In this document: positions 6,763 to 15,488 of the stretch, one piece after another
Layout: each line of letters opens with the position of its first letter
Position numbering within the stretch: the stretch's first letter is position 1
From: Cognatundibacterium oligocarboniphilum
GTDB taxonomy: Bacteria > Pseudomonadota > Gammaproteobacteria > Burkholderiales > Burkholderiaceae_D
Length of the DNA: 57,304 bases
Reading direction: 5' to 3'
NCBI RefSeq assembly: GCF_013377855.1
Contig: NZ_JABXYJ010000011.1
Span: 1-57,304, forward strand
Made by a program: the position numbers and the translations under genes
The notes under the pieces: generated by a model
Databases searched by the model: none
Told to the model about the DNA's origin: nothing
What the model saw: the letters and a program-made list of their open reading frames with translations, nothing else

Positions 6763-8025
6763 TCAGTGCTTATGTTCTCCGATCAGGGACAGCGAATCAT
6801 GCTGACGCTGATTCGCTTCATGCCTCTTCATGACCAGGAACATGGTGCTGGCAACAAACAAACCGAATAGCACGATCACGATCTGTATGCTGAGATTCAT
6901 GAAAATCATCAGTGCATAGAGTGCCAGCATCGTCAGAACTGACAGATTTTCATTGAAATTCTGTACTGCGATGGAATGGCCTGCGCTCATGAGTACATGC
7001 CCTCTGTGCTGCAACAGTGCATTCATCGGCACCACAAAGAAACCGGCAAGGGCGCCCACCAGGATCAGCAACGGATAGGCAACCCAGACGTTACGCACCA
7101 GAATCATCGTCGTGACCACCAGCCCCATCGCAATGCCAAGCGGCATCACGGATAGCGATTTTCTCAGGGGAACAAACCGGGCGGCAGCCACTGCTCCCAA
7201 TGCAATACCGATGGCAACCACGCCTTGCAGCACGGCGGCTTTATTTAATGGCATCTGTAGTGATTCCTCGGCCCATTTCAACACGATGAACTGCAATGTC
7301 GCACCCGCACCCCAGAACAGGGTGGTGACTGCGAGAGAAATCTGTCCCAGCTTATCTTTCCACAGAGTGGTAAAACACCTGGAGAAATCGCCTATCAGTC
7401 GGATCGGATGATGCTTTTGATGCTCATAGCGCGCGCCGGTGTCTGGAATGCGCAGATTGAATAAAGCAGCCAGACCGTAAAAGCCGGTAATGACCGTCAG
7501 CGCGGCTTCGGTCGGTGTGTAAATCGGAAAGTCGACAACCGGAAAATCAAAATTTAACAAGGCAGCCGAAATATGTGGCGTGACCAGTGCGCCGCCCAGT
7601 ACCGTACCCAGAATGATCGACGTGACCGTCAGACCCTCGATCCAGCCATTGGCAGCAACCAGTTTTTCCGGTGGCAGCAGCTCTGTCAGGATGCCGTATT
7701 TGGCAGGAGAATACGCTGCAGCACCGAATCCGACGACCGCATACGCCAGTAACGGATGAACATGAACGAACATCAGGATACAGCCGGCGACTTTGATCAT
7801 ATTGGTGATAAACATGACTCTTCCTTTTGGAAGTGAGTCAGCAAAGGCGCCGACAAAAGCTGCCAGCAGGACATAGGACAGGACAAAAAACAATTTCAGC
7901 AGTGGCGGCATCCATGTGGGTGATTGCATAGACACCAATAAGGCCATCGAGACAATGAGTAATGCGTTATCTGCCAGCGATGAAAAAAACTGCGCCGCCA
8001 TAATCGTATAGAAACCATGTTTCAT
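6763..8025 (-). CDS. lplT: Lysophospholipid transporter LplT (MFS)
   Basis: An inner-membrane major facilitator with about 12 membrane segments, 420 residues. It should flip lysophospholipids inward for re-acylation. LplT signatures are FFSSLADNALL at the start, the LPKGRVMF loop after helix 2, and AAYSPAKYGILTELLPPEKLVAANGWIEG in the first half. The C-terminal tail is short and His-rich (GEHKH). It converges on the DUF1853 gene, with 4 bp between stops, and is divergent from radA. No acyltransferase (aas) gene is adjacent, unlike the enterobacterial operon. Confidence 0.93.
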   Translation of the reverse strand: MKHGFYTIMAAQFFSSLADNALLIVSMALLVSMQSPTWMPPLLKLFFVLSYVLLAAFVGAFADSLPKGRVMFITNMIKVAGCILMFVHVHPLLAYAVVGFGAAAYSPAKYGILTELLPPEKLVAANGWIEGLTVTSIILGTVLGGALVTPHISAALLNFDFPVVDFPIYTPTEAALTVITGFYGLAALFNLRIPDTGARYEHQKHHPIRLIGDFSRCFTTLWKDKLGQISLAVTTLFWGAGATLQFIVLKWAEESLQMPLNKAAVLQGVVAIGIALGAVAAARFVPLRKSLSVMPLGIAMGLVVTTMILVRNVWVAYPLLILVGALAGFFVVPMNALLQHRGHVLMSAGHSIAVQNFNENLSVLTMLALYALMIFMNLSIQIVIVLFGLFVASTMFLVMKRHEANQRQHDSLSLIGEHKH

Positions 8026-8163
8026 GCTGATTGTTTGCCTGTTACAAAGTGTTATCGGTCAGCTTTATACCATGAAAAATGCACCGGCTCTGTGAAATAG
8101 CGCATGTTATCGATTGAATACTGGTTAAAATATCAGTGTTTATTTCACTTACTCCTGAAAATA

Positions 8164-9543
8164 ATGGCTAAGGCAAAAACCAATTACACCTGCACCGAAT
8201 GTGGCGGCATTGTGAATAAATGGGCAGGACAGTGTCCGGCCTGCGGGCAGTGGAATACGCTGGTGGAAACCGTGATTGAAGCATCGGTCAACCGCTTTTC
8301 AGGAAAGCATCAGAGCCTGGCCCAGACCGCACCGGTTTTGAATCTGGCGGAAATTGAAGCCGCCGACATTCCGCGTTTCAGTACCGGCATTGAAGAGTTT
8401 GATCGTGTGCTGGGCGGCGGCATGGTGCCGGGCGGTGTAGTGCTGATCGGTGGTGACCCGGGCATCGGCAAATCCACGCTGCTGCTGCAGACACTGGCGA
8501 ATCTGGCGAGAGAGAAAAAGGTGTTGTATGTCAGCGGCGAGGAGTCGGGGGCGCAGATTGCACTGCGTGCGCACCGGCTGGCACTGGATACGCGGGAGCT
8601 GGCGCTGCAGGCAGAAATTCAACTCGAGAAAATTCTTAACACGCTGGCAGATCACCGCCCACAGGTGGTAGTCATCGATTCGATTCAGACACTGTATTCA
8701 GACGCACTGAGTTCTGCGCCGGGTTCGGTGGCGCAGGTGCGGGAATGCGCAGCGCAACTCACCCGTGTGGCGAAAACCATGAATATCACCATGATTCTGG
8801 TCGGGCATGTGACCAAAGAAGGTGCCTTGGCAGGACCGCGGGTGCTGGAGCATATCGTCGATACCGTACTGTATTTTGAGGGCGACACCCATTCCAGTTT
8901 CCGTTTGGTGCGTGCGATTAAAAACCGCTTTGGTGCCGTCAATGAACTTGGTGTTTTTGCGATGACAGAGCGCGGCCTCAAGGGGGTATCTAATCCTTCG
9001 GCATTATTCTTATCCCAGCATGAAACGCAGGTTGCCGGTTCCTGTGTGATGGTGACGCAGGAGGGAACCCGGCCGCTGCTGGTCGAGATACAGGCCTTGG
9101 TCGACAGTTCATTTGCACCGAATGCCAAACGGCTTTCTGTCGGTCTGGAACAGAACCGGCTTGCCATGCTGCTGGCGGTATTGCACCGGCATGCCGGAGT
9201 GGCGGCGTTTGATCAGGACGTGTTCATCAATGCCGTGGGCGGAGTGAAAATTGCGGAGCCGGCTGCCGATCTGGCTGTGCTGCTGGCGATTAATTCATCG
9301 ATGCGCAACAAACCCTTGCCGCGTCATCTGGTCGTGTTTGGCGAAGTCGGGCTGGCCGGGGAGATCCGGCCTGCGCCGCGCGGTCAGGAGCGCTTGAAAG
9401 AAGCGGCGAAACTGGGATTCCGGATCGCGATGATCCCCAAAGCCAATGCACCGAAACAGAAGATTGACGGCCTGACGATTATCGCCGTGGACCGGATTGA
9501 TGAAGCGATGAACCGTATCCGTGATGTCGATGATCTCGGCTGA
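8164..9543 (+). CDS. radA: DNA repair protein RadA
   Basis: A RecA-family branch-migration ATPase in recombination repair, 459 residues from the ATG at 8164. An in-frame ATG at 8104 would add 20 non-conserved residues. Domains in order: zinc finger with Cys10, Cys13, Cys24 and Cys27; RecA core with Walker A GGDPGIGKST and Walker B VVVIDSIQTL; the RadA-specific KNRFG motif; and a C-terminal Lon-protease-like domain without the catalytic Ser-Lys pair. All key motifs are intact. It is a stand-alone gene. Confidence 0.97.
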   Translation: MAKAKTNYTCTECGGIVNKWAGQCPACGQWNTLVETVIEASVNRFSGKHQSLAQTAPVLNLAEIEAADIPRFSTGIEEFDRVLGGGMVPGGVVLIGGDPGIGKSTLLLQTLANLAREKKVLYVSGEESGAQIALRAHRLALDTRELALQAEIQLEKILNTLADHRPQVVVIDSIQTLYSDALSSAPGSVAQVRECAAQLTRVAKTMNITMILVGHVTKEGALAGPRVLEHIVDTVLYFEGDTHSSFRLVRAIKNRFGAVNELGVFAMTERGLKGVSNPSALFLSQHETQVAGSCVMVTQEGTRPLLVEIQALVDSSFAPNAKRLSVGLEQNRLAMLLAVLHRHAGVAAFDQDVFINAVGGVKIAEPAADLAVLLAINSSMRNKPLPRHLVVFGEVGLAGEIRPAPRGQERLKEAAKLGFRIAMIPKANAPKQKIDGLTIIAVDRIDEAMNRIRDVDDLG

Positions 9544-9590
9544 TTCTGACTTTATGTCCGCATTGTGTGCAATGCGCGGTGCCAGATGTG

Positions 9591-10934
9591 TCAGAAGCTG
9601 GCCTGGCCGGTGATGATCAACTGCGCTGCCCGCTGCCCGCTGCGAACCGCACCTTCGAGCGTGGCGGGATAGTCGCCGCGTGTGTAATCGCCTGCCAGCA
9701 GCAGTCCGGAGATTGTGGTCAGATTGTCCGGTCGCTGCAAGCCGGGAGTGCAGCGGAACGTGGCTTTTTTCTCCGTAATCACCTGATGCCAGAGCGGCTG
9801 TGCCAGCACCGGCAGGCGCAATTCGCAGGCAAGCTGATGGGCGATTGCAGCAGCAAGCCCTGCATGATCGTGCGTGATGTTGAGGTCCGGCGCACTGACG
9901 ACGACTGCCAGCAAGCCTGCCTGATCGGGGTGCAGTTGCCCGCGGTCGAATACATATTGTCCCCAGTACTGGCGGGAAGCGTCTTCTTTTAATGCGTACA
10001 TCGCACGCGGCAGCTGAAATGCAGCGTCATATTGCAGATAACAGGTGGTAATTGCTTCGTCAGCGAAAACCGGCAACGGCGTTGTCTCCAGCTGAGTGCG
10101 CACGATCAGGCGCTGGGCATTGCGCGCTTCCGTCGCCACAATGACGGCATCAAAGCCATCGGTTTGCGTATCTGCGGTCTGTACCGACCATGAGCGCTCG
10201 TGACCGCGTTTCAGTTGCCGCACCGGTTGCTGACAATGGACTTCGGCACCACGTTGTCGCAGAAAGCGAATGGCCTGTTCCGGAAACAGTGCTGATAAAT
10301 CCATGCGTGGCAACAGCATGTCGGAAGCACTGCGGCGCGCACCCAGGCTGTCGCGCAACACATGCAGGAATACCTGCGCCGAGGCTTGCTCAGGTCTGGT
10401 ATTGAGAGCGGCGAGGCATAAGGGATACCACATCAGCTGACAAAGCCGGTCAGTCTGCCCAAAACGGGCTAGCAGTTCTGTCACGGAGCAGTCCTGATAC
10501 AGCTGCCAGCCCATCCAGCGTGCAGCAGATGAAAATCGGATTAATGCCAGTTTATCTGCCCTTTGCAGACCGGTGGCTTGCCACAGGCCCGCCAGCAGAT
10601 GTAACGGGGCGGGCAGGTGCGCTGCAATCAGCGCCATGTCTGCCTGAGGATCGGGATACACCATTTGTAACGGCAAACGCACGAATGCCTGATCCTGAGG
10701 GATGCCGACTTGCTGCATCAGTTTCAGAATCTGGCGGTAAGCGCCGAGCAGGATGTGCTGGCCATTGTCCAGATTCCGGTTATGCAGGCGAACTCGCCTG
10801 GCGCGTCCGCCTGGTGTTTTAGCTGCTTCATACAGTGTGACCCGGTGATCTGCCTGACACAACATGACGGCAGCTGCGCAGCCTGCCCAGCCGGCACCGA
10901 TGATGGCAACGCGTTGCGGACTTTGTTTAGCCAC
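9591..10934 (-). CDS. hpnE: Hydroxysqualene dehydroxylase HpnE
   Basis: An FAD-dependent amine-oxidase/phytoene-desaturase-like enzyme of 447 residues that reduces hydroxysqualene to squalene in the HpnCDE route. The N-terminal dinucleotide-binding motif is VAIIGAGWAGCAAAVML, followed by the YEAAKTPGGRARR FAD-binding continuation. The C-terminus has LLLAGDYTRGDYPATLEGAVRSG, the second FAD contact typical of this superfamily. Its start overlaps the hpnD stop by 8 bp, so the two are one transcript. No squalene-hopene cyclase gene is in the window. Confidence 0.93.
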   Translation of the reverse strand: MAKQSPQRVAIIGAGWAGCAAAVMLCQADHRVTLYEAAKTPGGRARRVRLHNRNLDNGQHILLGAYRQILKLMQQVGIPQDQAFVRLPLQMVYPDPQADMALIAAHLPAPLHLLAGLWQATGLQRADKLALIRFSSAARWMGWQLYQDCSVTELLARFGQTDRLCQLMWYPLCLAALNTRPEQASAQVFLHVLRDSLGARRSASDMLLPRMDLSALFPEQAIRFLRQRGAEVHCQQPVRQLKRGHERSWSVQTADTQTDGFDAVIVATEARNAQRLIVRTQLETTPLPVFADEAITTCYLQYDAAFQLPRAMYALKEDASRQYWGQYVFDRGQLHPDQAGLLAVVVSAPDLNITHDHAGLAAAIAHQLACELRLPVLAQPLWHQVITEKKATFRCTPGLQRPDNLTTISGLLLAGDYTRGDYPATLEGAVRSGQRAAQLIITGQASF

Positions 10935-11760
10935 GGATATAGGTTGTCCAGGCTAGCCAGAGTTTGCGGATTGGCGTGAGCGAGATACGCTGATTCAGCA
11001 CATGAAAGTCGTCATGCTGAATTTCCTTCAACAGGGTGCGATAAATCGCCGCCATGATCAGGCCGGTACGCTGGGCGCGGCGGTCTTCCGGCGGCAGCAT
11101 GTTCAGCGCCTCGTCGTACAAGGCCTGCGCCCGGTCATACTGAAACTGCATCAGGGCGACGAATTCGGGCGAATGTTTCGCGTTCAGGATGTCTGCTGCG
11201 GTGACCTTGAATTGCTGCAGCTCGTTGACCGGCAGATAAATCCGGCCTTTGCGCGCATCTTCCCCGACGTCGCGGATGATGTTTGTCATCTGGAATGCCA
11301 GACCCAGTTTTTCGGCAAACGTGCGGGTTTGCGGGTTGGTGATTCCGAAAATGCTGGCGGATAAAATCCCGACCACGCCGGCAACGTGCCAGCAGTATTT
11401 TTGCAGTGCCTGAAAATCGAGATAGCGGGTCTGGTTCAGATCCATTTCCATGCCGTCAATGATTGCCATCAGATGCGCGCCATCCAGCTGATAGGTGCTC
11501 ATGTGCGGCAGTAATGCCTTGCTGACCGGATGCGTCGGCGCATCAGCCAGCATCGCCTGAATTTCCTGACGCCACCAGCCGAGTTTGCTGCGGGCTACCA
11601 TATCATCAGAGCTTTCATCGACCACGTCATCGACTTCGCGACAAAAAGCGTACAGAGCAGTGATGGCGCGGCGACGTTCTGCCGGTAAAAACAGAAAGCT
11701 GTAATAAAAACTGGAGCCACTTTCCGCAGCTTTTTGTTGGCAATATTCGTCTGGAGACAT
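10927..11760 (-). CDS. hpnD: Presqualene diphosphate synthase HpnD
   Basis: A trans-isoprenyl diphosphate synthase of 277 residues. It condenses two farnesyl diphosphates to presqualene diphosphate, the first step of the HpnD-HpnC-HpnE pathway. The first Asp-rich motif is FCREVDDVVDE and the second NIIRDVGEDARKGRIYLP; YYSFLFLP near the start is also characteristic. It overlaps hpnE by 8 bp. hpnC, usually its immediate upstream neighbour, lies 2.7 kb away on the same strand, so hpnDE probably has its own promoter here. Confidence 0.94.
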   Translation of the reverse strand: MSPDEYCQQKAAESGSSFYYSFLFLPAERRRAITALYAFCREVDDVVDESSDDMVARSKLGWWRQEIQAMLADAPTHPVSKALLPHMSTYQLDGAHLMAIIDGMEMDLNQTRYLDFQALQKYCWHVAGVVGILSASIFGITNPQTRTFAEKLGLAFQMTNIIRDVGEDARKGRIYLPVNELQQFKVTAADILNAKHSPEFVALMQFQYDRAQALYDEALNMLPPEDRRAQRTGLIMAAIYRTLLKEIQHDDFHVLNQRISLTPIRKLWLAWTTYIRG

Positions 11761-11933
11761 GCTGTTGTTCAGAAGTAGATTCAGAAGGAAATTGGCGCAA
11801 TGCCAAAAAAAATTGATATGCTAGCAAACTTCGCGCCGCTTTGAGGCGCTTTATGGCGATTTCCTGCGGTTTTATGCAGCCGGAGACGGGGCGATGCAGT
11901 AAGGTATCGTAATGTATTCTCCGGGCAGAATGC

Positions 11934-11962
11934 TTAACCCAAAATGCGCTAGCTCGTATAAT
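11934..11962 (+). promoter_or_regulatory. Candidate sigma-70 promoter for the repeat lipoprotein
   Basis: TTAACC (4/6 of the -35 consensus) and a perfect TATAAT at 11957-11962 are separated by 17 bp, reading toward the lipoprotein gene. The rest of the 290-bp gap between hpnD and that gene shows nothing else. Confidence 0.5.
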
Positions 11963-12050
11963 AGTCGGCGCATTATATATTTATCGGGCATCTTGCTGGA
12001 TGAACATAGAGCAGGTACCTGATTCGAAACTCTACATTTGGATAAACATC

Positions 12051-12926
12051 TTGAATAAATCAAAACTTGCAGTGGTGCTGGGCGGCCTGGGACTGGTTCT
12101 GGCCGGATGCGGCGGCTTTGTGTACACCACCGTGGGTGGCACGGTGACCGGCCTGGGAACAAGCGGCTCAAATACCCTGATTTTGCGGAATGATCTGAAT
12201 TACCTCCGTACGCTGACAGCAGACGGAGCATTTTCATTCAATGTCGCCAGCAATGCCAATTATGCGATTACTGTTTCTTCCCAGCCGAATCTGGTGAACT
12301 GCTCGGTCGCCAATGGCACCGGAAAAATGACCGGCGATGCTTCAGTGAACAATATCGTCGTGACCTGCGTCCCCAATGTGCAGGTGTCCGGCACGCTGGC
12401 AGGCATGAATGACGGCGGCAGCATCACGCTGAATAACAATACCGTGAATCCGGTCACCAAGGTCGCGACCGACTATACAACGGCTGTTTCCGCCAATGGC
12501 AGCTTTTCGTTCACGAATTATGTGGTCAGCGGCAACAGTTACAATGTGACAGTGAAATACCAGCCTGCTGCGCAGTATTGCACTGTGGCGAATGCGACCG
12601 GGGTGGCTGATCTGAATAATCCGAATGCCATCAACAATATTGCTGTCAGCTGCGTGCCTGCCGTGCCGGTCAAGGTCACGATCAATGGCCTGACAGCTGG
12701 CAACGCCGTGACGCTCGCCAATACCACAAACGGTAGGGTGGACAAGCTGACCACTGGTACGATCGGTATTTATGCATTCAACTGGAGTCTGCTCAATGGT
12801 ATGCCGTATGCTGTGACGGTCGATACCCAGCCGACCGGCCAGACCTGCACGGTTGTCAATGGTTCCGGCGTGGCCGATATCACCAAACCGACCGCTGCAA
12901 GTAATATCGTGGTCAATTGCAGCTGA
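12051..12926 (+). CDS. Lipoprotein with three ~80-residue beta repeats
   Basis: This is probably a secreted or outer-membrane lipoprotein of 291 residues. From the TTG at 12051 the N-terminus is a textbook lipoprotein signal: LNKSK, a hydrophobic stretch, then the lipobox LAGC. The GGAT about 7 bases upstream supports it, while an ATG at 12000 would add 17 residues. Three tandem repeats follow (about residues 28-106, 110-201 and 206-290 of this frame). Each ends with a pattern like YxVTVxxQPxxxxCxVxNGxG...NNIxVxC. Each repeat holds two cysteines about 22-24 residues apart, suggesting one disulphide per repeat. The fold is presumably Ig-like. Function unknown. It lies between hpnC and hpnD on the opposite strand. 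Confidence 0.8.
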   Translation: MNKSKLAVVLGGLGLVLAGCGGFVYTTVGGTVTGLGTSGSNTLILRNDLNYLRTLTADGAFSFNVASNANYAITVSSQPNLVNCSVANGTGKMTGDASVNNIVVTCVPNVQVSGTLAGMNDGGSITLNNNTVNPVTKVATDYTTAVSANGSFSFTNYVVSGNSYNVTVKYQPAAQYCTVANATGVADLNNPNAINNIAVSCVPAVPVKVTINGLTAGNAVTLANTTNGRVDKLTTGTIGIYAFNWSLLNGMPYAVTVDTQPTGQTCTVVNGSGVADITKPTAASNIVVNCS

Positions 12927-12967
12927 TTGTGTCAGATCACTGGCATATCTCTGGATGTGCCGGCGAA

Positions 12968-12998
12968 CAAAAACCGGCATCAGGCCGGTTTTGTTTTT
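12968..12998 (+). terminator. Terminator after the repeat lipoprotein
   Basis: AAAACCGGC pairs with GCCGGTTTT around a 5-base loop, followed by GTTTTTG. It ends the plus-strand lipoprotein transcript. Confidence 0.75.
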
Positions 12999-13109
12999 GA
13001 GAGAGCGTGTTGGGAATAATGATATTGGCTTGCTGTTGCCGGTTGCTGCGGGATGAAAATGATCGAAGGAAGGCGGTATTCAGTGTCGGAATGCGTCGTT
13101 TTTCCGGAC

Positions 13110-13814
13110 TCAGAGTTCCCTTAATACGCCGGTTTCGTCGAAATAAAAAATCTCTTCCCGTTTGAATCCCCATTTGCCGCCTTTCAGCCGGACGAATGGC
13201 TCAAAGCTGAAAAATGGCGCATTTCCTAATGGTGCGCTGTTGGTTGTCTCAATGAATTGCCGCTGTTCAGAATCGGCCGCGATGCTGTGACCGACATTGT
13301 TGCGGTAATCCAGATTCACGAAGCCGCTTTGCCGTATGCGCATATTGGCCCAGTCAAACAACTGGCCGAAGGTGGTATGCGGTTTCACCAGTTTCTGCAT
13401 CTGCAGATGCATCTGGTCAAGAAAGTTCAGGCCATTCTGAAATTCCAACTGTTTCGGATTGCTGGTCACCCGGCCATTTTCAATCGGAAATGAACGTGCA
13501 CAGTCCCCCCAGTACGGTCCCAGCGTCGGGCTGAGATCGATCGTGACCAGATTGGAGTGGCCGACGCATTCATCATGGGGTTGGTAATCTTTGCCGGAAA
13601 TGGAAACGCAACTGCGCGAACCCAGCAGCACCAGCGCCGGGCAGGTGTAATACCAGGTATCCGGATAACCCTGGGCCTTGAGCAGATGATGGGCTTTATC
13701 GGCAATACTTTTTTCCGTGTCGTCGGCCGTGATCATGGTCGTGATCTGGCTCAGAACGGCTCTGGCTGCAATCTGCACTTTCCGGTGTTGTGTGATTTCT
13801 GGCTCGGTGGGCAT
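13110..13814 (-). CDS. M24-family metallopeptidase-like protein
   Basis: A short (234 residues) pita-bread-fold protein of the M24 family (methionine aminopeptidase / Xaa-Pro peptidase). It lacks an N-terminal creatinase domain. All five expected metal ligands can be placed: Asp in VTIDLSP, Asp in GDCARSF, His in NVGHSIA, Glu in FSFEPF and Glu in FKREEIFYF. Activity is therefore plausible; whether it removes methionine or acts as a dipeptidase is unknown. It reads in the same direction as the small lipoprotein upstream (33 bp gap) and may share its transcript. Confidence 0.82.
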   Translation of the reverse strand: MPTEPEITQHRKVQIAARAVLSQITTMITADDTEKSIADKAHHLLKAQGYPDTWYYTCPALVLLGSRSCVSISGKDYQPHDECVGHSNLVTIDLSPTLGPYWGDCARSFPIENGRVTSNPKQLEFQNGLNFLDQMHLQMQKLVKPHTTFGQLFDWANMRIRQSGFVNLDYRNNVGHSIAADSEQRQFIETTNSAPLGNAPFFSFEPFVRLKGGKWGFKREEIFYFDETGVLREL

Positions 13815-13846
13815 GATGCACTCAATCGCTGGTGGTTGTGGATGAC

Positions 13847-14032
13847 TTACTTATCCGGGCTGCTGGTCACTGCTCTGACGCCTGCCGCCGTCACGTCGAC
13901 AGCGGTACCGACGACAGCACTGCCGACTTTGACCGTCGTGGAGACAGCAGCGTCGGCGACCGCCAGCACAGTACATCCATTCAGGGAGAAAATGCATAGT
14001 AGGAAAAGCAGGCCGGATATACAAGTTCGCAT
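13847..14032 (-). CDS. Small lipoprotein
   Basis: A 61-residue protein with a lipoprotein signal (MRTCISGLLFLLCIFSLNGC, lipobox LNGC) followed by a small Ala/Val/Thr-rich segment, TVLAVADAAVSTTVKVGSAV. The start at 14032 has AAGGA 7 bases upstream; an ATG at 14098 would add 22 residues that break the signal. It resembles small glycine-zipper-like or entericidin-like envelope lipoproteins, but I cannot name the family. Confidence 0.7.
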   Translation of the reverse strand: MRTCISGLLFLLCIFSLNGCTVLAVADAAVSTTVKVGSAVVGTAVDVTAAGVRAVTSSPDK

Positions 14033-14507
14033 GACAAATCCTTGATGTGGATGAGAATGTTGGCGCAAGCTGATCAGCTGCAGCTTTACAGGAAGCAATA
14101 TTATCCATCAAATCGTCCTGGATGACAGAATATGCTTACTCAGAGCTGACAAAAAATATTTAGTTCAAATACTCTGCCTTGCCATCGTTTCTGATGTCTT
14201 GAGTGGTTTTTGGGGAGGATGGGCATGCCTGTTCTTTGTTGCAACAGACTTCCGGTAAATAGTTTTTACTGCCAGATATTAAGAGCAATAGCAGCGATGT
14301 ATCAGCATACTCCCCCTGTTTTATTCAAAAATGCCCCGATCTCCTTGATTTTATTGGTCTCGGAAATATACTGGGGGGAGTATTTTTCATAAAATTGAGC
14401 CGTGACGAAATTTTTTAACGGCAGGCTGGTCAATCGAATCCAGGTACGGTCTTTTCCGGTCGGTTTGTTCCGGGTCCTCAGTCAGCCAGCTTGAAGGCAG
14501 GGGGGAA
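14033..14507. other. 475-bp intergenic region between the small lipoprotein and hpnC
   Basis: No supported gene. A 60-codon plus-strand frame (14210-14392) has no family resemblance and overlaps the ATACT palindromes. The region holds the paired sites described separately and, between 14383 and 14507, only the tail of the hpnC transcript without a clear terminator. Confidence 0.55.
14307..14383. promoter_or_regulatory. Paired ATACTCCCCC / ATACT-G6-AGTAT sites
   Basis: ATACTCCCCC at 14307-14316 and the palindrome ATACTGGGGGGAGTAT at 14368-14383 lie in the 475-bp gap between the small lipoprotein start and the hpnC stop. TACT-G6-N-AGTA is the published operator form for RcnR, and related forms serve CsoR-family metal or formaldehyde sensors, so a CsoR/RcnR-type operator pair is one reading. 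The outer arms are also exact complements (10 bp, 57-base loop, trailing T run), so an RNA stem is another. A matching pair exists at 38206-38278. Confidence 0.45.
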
Positions 14508-15317
14508 TTACATGCGAAATGCGCGGGCAGTGAGCAATAGCCAGTCAACCGCAGTGAGCCGTGGCCGGTGCCGGAACACATCGCCCTGCACACGGTCGAT
14601 TTTTTCGATAATCCGCAAACCACCCTGAACCACGAGTCGCAATTCCCAGCCAATGCGTCCCGGCAGATGCCGTGCAAGCCCGGCACCGCTTTGCATCAGG
14701 TCGTGTGCGCGGCGGGTCTGGAATGCCATCAGCTGTTGCCATGCCGGATTTAATTGCTGCGCACCGATTTGCTGTTCGCTGACGCCGAAATGCCGCAAAT
14801 CTTCCTGCGGCAGATAGACGCGCTGTTTTTGCCAGTCAATCGCCACGTCCTGCCAGAAATTAATCAGCTGTAGTGCGGTGCAGATCGCATCTGCGCTGCG
14901 GATATTATCCGGAGTATTGCGCTGATACAGTTCCAGCATGATGCGCCCGACGGGATTGGCGGAACGGCTGCAATAATCCTGCAACTGCGCGAAATTGTCG
15001 TAGCGGGTGGTCTGCACATCCTGCCGGAATGCCGACAGCAAATCACGGAATGATTGCAGTCTTAAGCTGTGCTGACGGATGATGTGCGCCAGTCGCGCGA
15101 ACAAGGCCGAATCGCTGTGCTGGCCCCGTTCGATGCGATCCAGTTCTGCTTCATATTCGGCAAGCGCCGCAAGCCGTTGCCCGGGCAGGGCGTCGCCTTC
15201 ATCGGCAATATCGTCTGCGCTGCGCGCAAAAGCGTAAATTACCTCTACCGCAGGGCGCAGCGAGGATGGCAGCAGCAGAGAGGCGACAGGAAAATTCTCG
15301 TAATGATCGACCGACAT
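14508..15317 (-). CDS. hpnC: Hydroxysqualene synthase HpnC
   Basis: A trans-isoprenyl synthase paralogue of HpnD, 269 residues. It converts presqualene diphosphate to hydroxysqualene. It starts with the family sequence HYENFPVASLLLP. The first Asp-rich motif is SADDIADEGD and the second INFWQDVAIDWQKQRVYLP. HpnC, HpnD and HpnE are all present and intact, so squalene can be made, but hpnC is separated from hpnDE by three unrelated genes. It is divergent from the RND pump operon, with 171 bp between the starts. Confidence 0.93.
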   Translation of the reverse strand: MSVDHYENFPVASLLLPSSLRPAVEVIYAFARSADDIADEGDALPGQRLAALAEYEAELDRIERGQHSDSALFARLAHIIRQHSLRLQSFRDLLSAFRQDVQTTRYDNFAQLQDYCSRSANPVGRIMLELYQRNTPDNIRSADAICTALQLINFWQDVAIDWQKQRVYLPQEDLRHFGVSEQQIGAQQLNPAWQQLMAFQTRRAHDLMQSGAGLARHLPGRIGWELRLVVQGGLRIIEKIDRVQGDVFRHRPRLTAVDWLLLTARAFRM

Positions 15318-15359
15318 AAGGTATTGAAAACGCAGGAAAAATAAATGACCGAAAAGTCA

Positions 15360-15388
15360 TTGGCAAAAATAAAAGGCTTCACTATAAT
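15360..15388 (+). promoter_or_regulatory. Candidate sigma-70 promoter of the RND operon
   Basis: TTGGCA (5/6) and TATAAT (6/6) with a 17-bp spacer, about 100 bp before the adaptor start. It lies in the divergent region shared with hpnC. Confidence 0.6.
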
Positions 15389-15488
15389 AACTAACCACCG
15401 AGTCAGTTATTTTTAACGGATAGAAAATTTTGCCCTGATCCGACCGGCTGGCCGATATCCATAGCCTGCATAGTAAAGGAAAAATCTT

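Noticed and set aside
14210..14392. 60-codon plus-strand frame between the small lipoprotein and hpnC
   Set aside because: Composition is not protein-like, no relative is recognisable, and it overlaps both ATACT/G6 sites.
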